Source of the DNA: Amphirosellinia nigrospora
Taxonomy: Eukaryota; Ascomycota; Sordariomycetes; Xylariales; Xylariaceae
Assembly: GCA_004123355.1 (NCBI GenBank)
Contig: SCHM01000001.1
Location: forward strand, 124,001 to 188,000
Direction of reading: 5' to 3'
Length of the DNA: 64,000 nt
Notes under the pieces: generated by a model
What the model was told of the DNA's origin: nothing
Databases searched by the model: none
What the model saw: the letters and a program-made list of their open reading frames with translations, nothing else
Shown: one piece after another, positions 1 through 12,221 of the stretch
How positions within the stretch are numbered: position 1 is the first letter of the stretch
Layout of the letters: every line of letters starts with the position of its first letter
Program-made: the position numbers and the translations under genes

Positions 1-3000
1 AGCTAGTTTTAACGTGCTAGTAATTATTTATATATTAGTTCTTTATACGAACTAATAAAGTTTTTAAAATTATATTTAATAGTTTTTATAGTAAAATATA
101 AATTGTATTAATATATTAATTAGTTTTAACTTTTTTAAATAATTTTTTTTATTAAGCTTTAGTTTAAATTTACGTTATTTTAGCTTAGTTTTATTTATAA
201 ATAAAAGCTTTTTTAATTTTTTGTAATAAATAATGTTTATATTTAATATAAATATTATTAAATTTTTTCAAATTTAATAATAATAATAATAATTTAACGA
301 ATTTAGGTTTAAATTTAGAATAAAAATATTTTTTTTTTTTTTTTTAAACTTTTTTTTAGTAAAATTACGCTTCGGTTTTTTTTTTTAAAATCGATCGATT
401 TAAATTTTTTAAAAAATTTATTTATTTTTTTACTGCTTTTTAAAAAATTTAATATTTTTTAATTACTTTTTTAATAATACTATTTATTATTAAATATTTA
501 ATATATTTTTACTAATTAAATTAATTTAATTAATTAAATTAACTAGATTAATTAAAATTAACTTTTTATTTAATTTATTTAACTTTTTTAAGTTGTCGAT
601 AATTTTTTAAACTTTTTTTTATAAGTTTTATTTTATATTTATAATTAATAAATTATTTTTTAATTTTTTTTTTAAAATTTTTAGTAATTTATTATATTTT
701 TTTTTTTCCGGTATAGCTTACTTTCGTATATTTTAAAGTTATATATTATTATTTTTAATTATTATTAAGTATTAATTTATTAATTAATTATTTTATCGAG
801 TAAATATTAATATTTTATTATTTTAATTTTAAATTTGCGATAATTTTTTTTAACTTTTTTTAATTAGTATTTATTAACTAAATAATTAAGTTAATAATTA
901 AAAATAGCTAAAATATGCTAATTAAACGTTTTAAAATCGATTAATCGTAAAAATATACTAGCTATTATATAAAAATAATATTAATACTAAAAAGTAATAT
1001 TAAATTAGTTAGTTTAATTAATATATTTATACTATTATATACTTTTAGTTTTTTAGTTATAAACTAAATAAGCTATTTTTTATTAAATATTAAAGAATTT
1101 ACCTAGGTAGCTACGGCAGCTTAACACTTTTTTTTATCCCGCGTAAAAAGGGCTCTTTCTTCGCGTACCGCGCAATATCCAGCGCATACATAAAGCCACG
1201 TGCCACTATGCCATATAGCCACCTAGGCACCAGTGATTACGTAATTTATTATTAGGCTAATTAGGTACTAGATCTATATGCTAATAGTTTTTAATAATAT
1301 AAAAATATTTTTTAATAAATATTAAAATAATAAACGTTTAATAAAATAATATAAAAAAGTTTAAAAAAAAATTAAAACTATAAAGCTTAAAAATATTAAA
1401 TTAAAAAATATAATATAAAATATTAAGCGCTAAAATTAATAAATATATTATTAAAATAAAAACTTATTAAATAAAATAAACTTTTATAAAATAATATTAA
1501 AAATAATAAAAAAAACTATTTAAAAAAAAATAAAAGCTAAAATTTTAAATTAAAAAATAATAAACGTAATTAAAATCTAAACATAGAATTTTTAAATAAT
1601 AAAACCGCTAATTAATATAATTATTTAAACATATAACTAAGATTTTAATTTATTTAATAATTATATATATTAATTTTTTATTAATAATAATATTATTTAA
1701 AAAAATTTATTAATAATATAATTATAATAACTAATTAATATAAATATTATAATTTAAAATATAATTTAACTAATTATTAACGTTATATTAAATAAATAAA
1801 CTATAAAAATATTATTTTTATTAAAGCTAATAATAATAATATTAAAACTAATAAAAACTATAAAAAATAAAAAACTATTAATATAATAACGCTAAATAAT
1901 ATACTATTAAAATAATAACTAAACGTTATTATAAATTATTAAATAATAATAATATAATAATATAATTTATTAATAATAATAAAAACTATTAAATTACTAT
2001 TATTTATTTAAAATAATTACGCTACAAAATATATATATTAAAGCAAAAATAAACAATACTGTTAAAATAAAAGTATATAATGCTATATTATAAAATATTT
2101 TAATTATTTTTCTTAAGTTTATATTTTTTAAGTTTATAAATATTTTAATTAATATTTTAAACTAGTTTTATTAAACTAATATTTTTATAATAATAATAAT
2201 ATTTTTTATAATAAAATAATATATTTTATAATAATAATAATATTTTTTATAATAATAATAATATTATTTATATTTTACTTTTATTTTTTAAATAAACTAA
2301 TACGTTTTAAACGATAATAATCTTTATTAATATTTTTACTTTTTTTTTAATAAGCTTTACTATATAACTTAAAGCTTTTTTTAGTTAAACTAATAAAAAA
2401 CGAAAAAAAATAATAATATAAAAGCGCTTAAAAATAAAAAAAAAAAAATAAAAATTAAACGCTATAATTATAAATCTGCAAGCTTTAGTAGCTATGCCCC
2501 ATTACTAGCCATAGCACCTATAATCTTACTTATAATAACTACTACTTATAATAAATGCGTAACTATTATTTATATAAAATATAGTTATAATAAATAAAGG
2601 CAAGCATTAGTAATAAATATAGCTACTTTACGCAAATATTTAAACAGCTATTTATATTATAATTTAAACTTTTTCTTTTTTTTTTTATTTATAAATTTTA
2701 TATATAATATATTATATATATTAAAGCTTATTTTTCGAATATATAAAATATAACTATTTATAAATTATTTAAAATATTATAAAATATTAAGATTATTTTT
2801 ATAATATTTTTTAATTAAATAATTAATAATTAATTTAATTTAAAAAATTAAAATATTTCTTAAAAAAAAACTAAAATAATATATATATATAGTATATTAA
2901 ATTATTATTATTAATATTTTAAACTTATTTGTTTTAAATATTTAAAATAATAAACTTTTTATAAAACTTTAATAAATAATAAAAAAATATATTTATTTTA

Positions 3001-3770
3001 GCTTTTAAACTATATAAAAACTATAATAAGCTATAAAAACTAATTATTTTTAATTAATTTAATATAATAGTTCTTAATATTATTAATAACTATAATTTAA
3101 AAAATAAAAATTTAATATAAATATTATTAGCTTTAATTATATAGTTTAATATTTAACTAATAACTATATAAAATTATAAATAAAAAAAGCTAAGTTTAAT
3201 TTTATTTAAATTAATAATATATTATAACAAATAATTTAACTTAATTTTAATAAAAATATAAATTAAACTAATATAATAATATATATAAAACCTTACTATT
3301 ATTTTCTAAAAAATAAAATATATGTTTTTTTAATAATAGTTTATTATTATTTAGCTATTAATTTATATATATTTGTTAAAAATTAAATAAATAAAACAAA
3401 ATTTTATTTAACTAAGCAAAAAAAATAAAATAAAATTGCTATTTTTTATAACAAAGCATATATTACATTAATATATACTATTAACGTTCTTTAATTATAA
3501 TTAAAAATAACTTTAGTTAATAATAAACTAACTAATAAACTATTAATTAATTATTAAATCAACTATAAAAAATAATTAAATAGTATAATTATATTTAAAA
3601 TAATTTAAATATTTGAAACTAATAAATAATTAATTTATTAAATCGTTATAAAATAACCCTTGTTTTATTAAATAATAATAAAAATAGCTAATATATAATT
3701 AAAATATATATTTATTTTTTATAATAATACGATTAAAAATAAACTTAAGTTTAAAATATAAATTTAAACT

Positions 3771-4578
3771 AACGTACCACACAAGCATCCTGCAACATAA
3801 GTAAGCTGCACACTTAAGCTTGGCATTTTATTAAAATTATAATAACTTTACGAAACTAAGCCTAATCGGGCGATAATTTTCAGAGCTAATATATAACTAT
3901 ATATAGTATATAAATATAATTTTTTTAATTTTTTACGCTAGCTTAATAAGGTTATAAACCCCGGTTTTTAAAGTAAGCTAAAAATGAAGCTAAAATAAAA
4001 TCCTAGTTAGTACTAGCGTATAATTTTATTTAAAATTTCAAAAAAATAAAATTAGATTTAGCACGTTTTTTTACTATATATATTTTCTTCGAATTTTTTA
4101 AGCTAGGTTTAGTATTTCTTTTTATTTTTAAAGTATAAAATTATTATTTTTTTTATTATTTTTTTTTATTTTTTTATTTTTTTTATTTTTTTATTTTTTT
4201 TTATTGACTATTTTATACTTTAAAAAATAAAAAAAAATACCAAACCTAGCTTAAAAAATTCGAAGAAAATATATATAGTATAAAAAACGTGCTAAATCTA
4301 ATTTTATTTTTTTGAAATTTTAAATAAAATTATACGCTAGTACTAACTAGGATTTTATTTAGCTTCATTTTTAGCTTACTTTAAAAACCGGGTTTATAAC
4401 CTTATTAAGCTAGCGTAAAAAATTAAAAAATTATATTTATATACTATAATAGTTTATATTAGCTCTGAAAATTATCGCCCGATTAGGCTTAGTTTCGTAA
4501 AGTTATTATAATTTTAATAAAATGCCAAGCTTAAGTGTGCAGCTTACTTGTGTGTGCAGGATGCTTGTGTGGTACGTT
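3771..4578. mobile_element. Foldback (long-TIR) DNA element, copy 1
   Basis: An 808 bp near-perfect palindrome. Left arm 3771-4143 begins AACGTACCACACAAGCATCC; the right arm, about 4208-4578, is its inverted repeat and ends GGATGCTTGTGTGGTACGTT. Only about 60 bp of T-rich sequence separates the arms. Structure fits a MITE or foldback element of a cut-and-paste transposon; there is no room for a transposase. Flanks suggest a very short target duplication, but TA-rich surroundings prevent proof. It is inserted in the inner LTR element, so it is one of the youngest layers here. Confidence 0.8.
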
Positions 4579-6770
4579 ATATAAAATTATTTTAAATTTA
4601 ACGTTAATTAGTTTTATAATAATATAGCTAAAATAGCTAATATTAAAACCTATATTAAAAGCTATATAGCTAATAATTTTTTGTTTATTTAATTATTTTA
4701 ATATATTTATTTTAAAAACTGTTTTAAAATATTTTAAAAAAATCTATATTAACGTTAACTATAATAAAAAAGCTAAAACTAATTTTTAATTATTTAGTTT
4801 AATTAATATACATTAGCTAAATTTTCTAAATTTTAAACTATTTTTATTTATTTAGCTAATAAAACTAAACTTAATAAAACTAAATAAAAAAATTTAAAAA
4901 TAAGCTATCTTTTTAATTAGCAACTAAAACTATATTAAAATATTTAAAAAAAATATTAACTTTAATACTTATATAAAATATTATTTTTAAATAGTTTATT
5001 ATTTTATAATAACTAATTATAAGCGAAATAAAACTTATAAAAAAAACATAAAAGTTTATTATTATAATTTTTACTTTTTTTTTTTTACTTTTGCTTAAAT
5101 AACTTTTTACTTTATTTTAAAACTAAATAATAATAATAATAATTTTATTTAACTATTTAAACTTAACGCTAATAAAATATAATAATTAATTTTTAATAAT
5201 AAATATTTAACTATTATTAATAAAAATATATTTTAAAAAAATACTTATTAAAAAATTAAACTTTAATAAATAAAAAAACTCGGGTTATTATTATTTTAGC
5301 TATATATAATATATATTAAATATTAAACTAGCTAATATATAAAAAAAACAAACTTATAATAAGCAAAAAAAAAAATAACTTTAAAAAAAATAGCTTCTTT
5401 TTTAAAAAAAATATCTTTAAAAAATATTACTAGTTATAAAATAAATCTAATAAAAAAATACTTAAATAAAAACTTTTATTATATATTATATTTTATATAA
5501 TAATAAACTTTTTTAATTATAATAATTCTTTTAAAAATATAAAAATAAATATATATATAAATATAAACTAATAATTTGTAAAAAAAATTATTAAATTATT
5601 TAATTTTATTATTATTATAAACTTTTTATTAAAAAATTATAAAATATATAATAAAAAAAAAAAATATTAATTAAGCTTTTTTTATTATTATTAAAAATAT
5701 AAAAAAACTTTTAAAAATAAACTTATAATTATTATTAATTTAACTTATAATATTATTTTAAACAAATTATAGTTTAAATATTATAATATTTTATTAAATT
5801 ATTAATAAACCGCTTAATATTTTTATTTTAGCTATTTTTAATTATAATATAAATATTATTTAATAATAAATAAAATAAATAATAGCTATAATATTTAGTT
5901 TATTAATTTAACGCTAATTAATAAAATTATAATTTTAAAATCGAAAAAATATAACGTTATAATAATAAAAAAAAACAAAATAATATTAAAAATATAAAAC
6001 TAAAAATATTTATTTTAAAGTATAATAATTTAATGCAAAAAACCTCGATAAAATAAAAAATAATATTTAATTAACTTTTGCTAAAACTTATTTTTAAAAA
6101 ATATAACTATACTTTTTCGTAAAAAATATAACTTTAATTTTTATTTAAAAATCTAATAAAAAATCTTTATTATATAAAATAAAATAATATTAATTAATAT
6201 AAAAAAAAACTAATAATTAAAATATTTAGCTTAAATATAATTATTTTAATATAATAAAAACAAACTAAATAAAAAACGTTTATATTATTAATATTAATAA
6301 ATCGATAAAATAATCGGAAAATTAAAAAAAATAAAAATAACTTTTTAGAAAAAAAAAATAAAGTTAAATAAAAAATATAAAAAAAATACTTAAAAATACT
6401 AAAACTTAATACGCGTTTTTAGCCGAATAAACTTTAATATATTTTATTATACTATTTTAAATAAACTATAAAATAAAATTTATTAAAATAAGTTAAAGCT
6501 AATTTAAGCTATAATTTTTATATAAAATATTATTAAATAAACTAAAAACCGTATAGAAATTTTTAATCGAAACTTATATAAAGCTTATTAAATTTAATAA
6601 TACTTTGTATAATATATTTATTTTATTTATAAAAAAACAAATAATAAGTTTTATTTTTATATAAATTATTATAAACTAAATAAAATTGTAAAAAAAAACT
6701 AATATTTATTTCTTTTATTAAAAAAACTTTAGCTTATATTATTAAAGCGAAAATCTTTATTTAATTTAAT

Positions 6771-7571
6771 AACGTACTACACAACCATCCTGGCCACACA
6801 ACCATCCTGGCCACTTAGGCTTGGCATTTTACTAAAATTATAATAACTTACGGAACTAAGCTTAATCGGGAAATAATTTATAGGGTTAATATATAACTAT
6901 ATTTAGTATATAAATATAATTTTTTTTAATTTTTTACGCTAGCTTAATAAGGTTATAAACCCCGGTTTTTAAAGTAAGCTAAAAATAAAGCTAAAATAAA
7001 ATCCTAGTTAATACTAGCGTATAATTTTACTAAAATTTAAAAAAATTAAAATTAGATTTACTAGTTTTTTTTATATTATATATATTTTTCCTGAATTTTT
7101 TAACGTAGGTTTAGTATTTCTTTTTATTTTTAAAGTATAAAAAAATGTAAAAAATTAAATAAAAAAAATTAAAAAAAATTAAAAAATAATAAAAAAATAA
7201 TAAATTTTACACTTTAAAAATAAAAAGAAATACTAAACCTAGCTTAAAAAGTTCGAAAAAATTATATAGTATAAAAAGACATAATAATCTAACTTTAATT
7301 TTTTTAAAATTTTAGTAAAATTATACGCTAGTATTAACTAGGATTTTATTTTAGCTTTATTTTTAGCTTACTTTAAAAACCGGGGTTATAACCTTATTAA
7401 GCTAGCGTAAAAATTAAAAAAATTATATTTATATACTAAATATAGTTATATATTAACCCTATAAACTATTTCCGATTAAGCTTAGTTCCGTAAAGTTATT
7501 ATAATTTTAGTAAAATGCCAAGCTTAAGTGGCTAGGATGGTTGTTGTGGCAGGATGGTTGTGTGGTACGTT
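6771..7571. mobile_element. Foldback (long-TIR) DNA element, copy 2
   Basis: An 801 bp palindrome of the same family as 3771-4578: left end AACGTACTACACAACCATCC, arm to about 7140, T/A-rich centre, right arm from about 7205 ending GTGGTACGTT. The terminal CATCCTGGCCAC unit is doubled at the left end (6788-6815) and a related doubling is seen at the right end. The two arms carry the same landmarks as copy 1 (AATGCCAAGCTTAAGTG, ACCTTATTAAGCTAGCG). It lies within the inner LTR element. Confidence 0.8.
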
Positions 7572-10500
7572 ATAATAAATATTTAACTATATCCGTATAT
7601 TATTTAAAAATAAAAATTATATAACGTTTTATAAATAAATATATAAATATATTAATTATTAATATTATATTTAGTTTTATAAACAAACTTTTAATATTTA
7701 ACATATATTAATAATATATTATAATTTTTTAAATAATTTTTATAACATATACGCTAATAATATTATTATTTTAAAATAATAAAAAAATATATTATTTATT
7801 ATATTATATACTAAAACAATTAATTTAAACTAAATTATAAATTAATTTAAAAAAGTTTAAATTTTATATTATTAAAATTAAATTTTTAAACTATATTATT
7901 AATATTAAAAAAATTTAAATAACTTTGCTAAAATTAACGCTATATTAAAATAAAAAACTTTTACGTCGGTTAAAAATATATAATTTTTTTTAAAATTTTA
8001 TAACTTTTATTACAACTTTATTAATATTTAAAGTTATATTATTATATTTTTAAACTAATTAATATAAAAAAGCATACTTTTTATATAAACTAAAAAATAT
8101 AAAAAGTTATTTTATTAATTTAAAAAAGCTTTAATACGTTTTTTTTTATTAAAATATTTTAATTATAATTTATTAATAAAAATTAAAACCGATTTTTTTA
8201 ATAATATTAGCTTTAATATTATTATATTATAATATTTAATAATATTTAAAATTTAATTTAATAAACTATTATAAAAAAATTAATATATATTATAAATCTA
8301 GTAATTTTATTATTTATAAAATTTTATAATATTAATATTTTAAAAAATAAAAACTTAAGCTAATTAATAGTTATAATAAACTTTTTTAATATTTATTAAT
8401 AATTAAATATTAAAGTTTTTTAATAAAAAATAATATTTTAATTTAAAATAAACTAAATAAATTAATTTTTTTTAAAATACAATTTTTTAATATTATATTA
8501 TTCTAGAAAAAATAATATATTAACTAACGTTTTATTATAAAAACAAAAAAACTTAACGATATAAAAAACTAAAAAAAAATAACGCTATTTTATAAATTTT
8601 AACTAATAAATAATATAATATATAATTATTTATATAAATAAAATTATATTAAATAAATTTATTAAAATATATAATAAACTAAATATTTTTATAAAATTAT
8701 AATTAATTAAATAAATTTTTAAAAAAAACTATAAAAACGTAAACATAAAAATTTATTATAAAAATAAAATAATAAGCTAAAAAACTTATAAAAACTAAAA
8801 AAAAATTAATTATATTTTACGGACGTTTAATTATTTTTAACTTTTTATATTTAAAAATATACTTTATTAAAAAATATACTATAAAATATTTATTATATAT
8901 TTTAATAAAATAAAACGTATAAATTAATTACCGAATATTATTAATAGCTTAAACTAAATAAAAATTATAATTATTATATAATAAACTATATAAATATAAA
9001 CTTATTAAAATATTTAAAAATAAAACTTTCAATAAATTTATATTTTTTTTAATATTTAAATATATTAGCGTTATTTTATTATTAATTTTAAATAATATTT
9101 AAAAATAAATATAAATATAATAATATATTAATTATAATAAACTGCTTAAATAAATAAGCATAAATTATATTTTATATTATAAAAATAACCGCAAAAAACG
9201 CTACTAAAATATATTATAAAAAACCTTTTTAAATTTTAAAATATTTATAATTATAATATTAAACCGCAAATTTTAATTTATTTCTGTTTTTATAAATAAA
9301 CTATATAAGCTAATAAATATAAATATATAGCTATTATAAAATATTATAAAACTATAAAATAAACAAAAATTATAAATAAATATATTAATTAAAAATTATA
9401 ACTATATATAAATTATTACTAAAATAATTAGTTTAAATATATATTTATAATAAATTATATTTAAGTATTAATTTTTTACGTTTAATAAAGTTATTGTTTT
9501 ATAAAATTAAAATAAGTTTTTTAATGCTATTTAATTTCGACTAAAAAAATTAAACCGTAAAAAAAAACTATAAAAGTTTTTAAAAAAAAAAACAATTCGA
9601 ACAAATATATAAAAAAAATAAAAAAATAATATAATTTATTAAATTAATTAAAAAAACCTATAATATATTTAAAAATATATAACTAATTAAGCTAATAAAA
9701 ATTAATATAAACTTAATTTTAATATAAAAAACTATATATTAATTTTAAAAAAAAACAGTTTTAAAAAATAAACTGTTTATTAAATAAGCTAAACTTTTTT
9801 ATAATATAATAAAAGTTTAAAATACGCGAAAAAAATAAAAACATTTTTATATTAAATATTTTTATAATTAAAAAATATTAAACTATTATTATATAAATTA
9901 ACTATAAAAATACTTAAATAATTTATTATTAATTAAAAAGCAAAAAACTTAAAAAAAAAATAATAAAACTTAAAAATAAAAAAAAGTTTATTATTAAAAA
10001 ATATAAATATTTAACTTTATTATTAAAAGTTATAATATTAAATAAACTAAAAAATTAAAACTTTAATAATATATAATATTTAATAAAAAACTTTAAAAAT
10101 AATATAAAAATACTAAAAAACTTTTATAATATAAACTTTAATTTAACTAAACTTTTAATAAATTATAAATATAGTTAAAAATAGTATAAAAAAACAAATT
10201 TAATAAGCTATATTTAAAAATAATAAAGCTATAGCATAAAAAAAAATAACGCAAAAAAAAAAACGTATAAAATAAAAAAACATATAAATATTATATATGC
10301 TTAAATATTATATTAAGCAAAAAAAACTTTAAATAATATATAAAAAGCTAATATAATAATTTAATAATATAAAAGTTTACAAAAAATTATATTAGTAAAA
10401 ACTTAAAGCAATCTTTTTTTTTGCTAAAAAGTAGTTATAATTTTAACTTTAGTTAAATTATTTTTTTTTTTAAAAAAATAATTATAAATTTATAAACTTT

Positions 10501-11760
10501 AATAGCTATACTTTACTACTAGCTATAATACCTATAATTTTTACTTATAAACTACTACTTATAATAAATACATAACTTTATTTATAATAAATATAGTTAT
10601 AATAAATAAAAGCAAACACTTAATAATATAGCTATTTATATAAATATTTAAGCAGCTACTTATACTATAAATTTAAACCTTCTTTTTTTCCTACTTTATT
10701 TATAGATTTTATATATAATATACTATATATATTAAAGCTTTATTTTTTCGAGTATATAAAGCGTAACTGCTATATTCGGTTTAATATTTCCGATTTAAAT
10801 AACAATAATAATACTAAAAATAAATAAAAATTACCGATAAAAATATAAACAATAATAAAATAAAAATAACGATAAAAAAAATAAAAATAAAAAATATAAA
10901 AAAAAATAAAAATTATAACAATAAAAAAAATTATAAATAATAGTTTAATCGAAAAAAAATATAATAATAATAATAAAAAAACGTTATTTTGTTTCTAAAA
11001 AAAAAGCAAATATAACGTTATTTTAAAAACATTATTTCTAAAACAATATTTAATAAACTAAACAGTATCTATAAAACGTTATTTTTAAAATAACGTTTAA
11101 TATAAACTTAGCTTAATAATTTAATAACTTAAAATTAATAAACTAACGCTATTATATAGCTTAAAATAAGTTTAATTATAAAACAATAATATAACTTTAA
11201 TATATATTGCTACTATTAATAAAACAAATATATAAAAAATACTATATATTAACGTTTATACTTATAAATAAATCTATTATTTATTAATTAAACAGCTAAA
11301 TATTTTTATAACGTAGTTATATAGTTACGCAAGAAAATAAAATACTATAGTTAATAAATCAAAATAAAATAGCAGGTTTTATTACATATAACTTATTAAA
11401 AAAAAGCGAACTAGCATAACTAGCAATTATAACTTATTTATTAACCTAAATACATAGTTCTTAAAACTTAAGCATTTTGCCCTTAAATTAAAAGGCCTTT
11501 AGTTATTATATATTTTTAGTTTTTAGTTATAAACTAAATAAGCTATTTTTTTATTAAATACTAAAAAATTTATTTAAGCAATTATAATAGCTTAATATTT
11601 TTTTTTTATATAAAAAAAGCTTTTTTATATATGCTACGTAATATTTAAGCGCGTATATAAAGCTATATACCACTATGCTATATAACTATTTAAGCATTAA
11701 TAATTATATAATTTATCACTAGGTTAATTAAATATTAAACTTATATGCTAACAATTTTAT

Positions 11761-12021
11761 TATAATTATATGCTAATATTAACTAAGGTTTTATTTTAGC
11801 TTATTTTTAGCTTATTTTAAAAACTAGGGTATATAATTTTATTAAGCTAACATAAAAAATTAAAGAAATTATATTTATATATTAAATATAGTTATATATT
11901 AACCTTATAAATTATTTCTTAATTAAGCTTAGTTTTATAAAGTTATTATAATTTTAATAAAATGCCAAGCTTAAGTGGCCAGGATATTTATGTGCTTAAA
12001 ATAGTTATATAATACGTTATT
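11761..12021. mobile_element. Half copy of the foldback element
   Basis: The stretch matches only the right arm of the foldback family (compare 7321-7571): it contains ACCTTATTAAGCTAGCG-like and AATGCCAAGCTTAAGTGG landmarks and ends near ATAATACGTT. No left arm precedes it; it abuts the right repeat of the outer LTR element, so it is a truncated or partly deleted copy at the edge of the AT-rich block. Confidence 0.65.
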
Positions 12022-12060
12022 TTAAAAAATTAAGAATAGTCTCTACTATTATTTGGTAAA

Positions 12061-12080
12061 CCCCCCCCCCCCCCCCCCCC
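12061..12080. repeat. 20-nt poly-C run at the AT-block edge
   Basis: Twenty consecutive C on the plus strand lie exactly between AT-rich repeat sequence and normal-composition DNA. A run like this is rare in fungal DNA and could be a real boundary, a replication slippage site, or an assembly artefact. Confidence 0.95.
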
Positions 12081-12221
12081 AATCCGCTACGGTAGTTAGG
12101 GAATAGCCCACTTACTTCGTGGCCAGAAGACTGAGACAACATGACAGATTGAATACACCAATTGAGCCAGCCAACCCAATATTGTCACCATTTCCACGTT
12201 AATTAATCACTTTCCTTTATT

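Larger units (their letters stand above)
2462..10775. mobile_element. Inner LTR retrotransposon, heavily decayed
   Basis: Direct repeats of about 300 bp at about 2462-2763 and 10477-10775 match along their length (shared core near TATATATTAAAGCTT and a pyrimidine tract). They are spaced about 8 kb apart; subtracting two foldback insertions of about 800 bp leaves about 6.7 kb, a normal size for a fungal LTR retrotransposon. It sits inside the outer element, so it inserted later. The internal part is broken everywhere and no gag or pol motif can be read, so Ty1/Copia versus Ty3/Gypsy is undecided. It is old enough to have passed through extensive RIP-like mutation. Confidence 0.6.
1033..11753. 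mobile_element. Outer LTR-type element, decayed, with nested insertions
   Basis: Direct repeats of about 250 bp, in the same orientation, lie at about 1033-1287 and 11504-11753 and share stretches such as AGTTATAAACTAAATAAGCT. They look like the two LTRs of one element. Once the inner element (2462-10775) is taken out, only about 1.9 kb of internal sequence remains, so it may be a non-autonomous or internally deleted LTR element. Coding parts are not readable; it is broken throughout by RIP-like mutation. It must be older than the inner element that interrupts it. The left repeat is much less mutated than the right one. Family is not determinable by eye. Confidence 0.55.
1..12055. repeat. AT-rich, RIP-like repeat block without genes
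   Basis: The block is extremely AT-rich (about 10-15% G+C by eye, against near 50% to its right) and has no open reading frame of useful length in any frame. Remaining G+C lies mostly in isolated islands such as 1100-1260. Repeated segments inside it differ almost only by C-to-T or G-to-A changes with many TpA dinucleotides, which is the known signature of repeat-induced point mutation in ascomycetes. Nested transposon remains (listed separately) make up most of it. The change to normal composition is abrupt at about 12055. No centromere-specific or telomeric repeat is visible. Confidence 0.9.

Noticed and set aside
1-12055. AT-rich block as mitochondrial DNA or a plasmid
   Set aside because: No mitochondrial genes or tRNAs; paired repeats with transition-type differences fit RIP-mutated nuclear transposons better.
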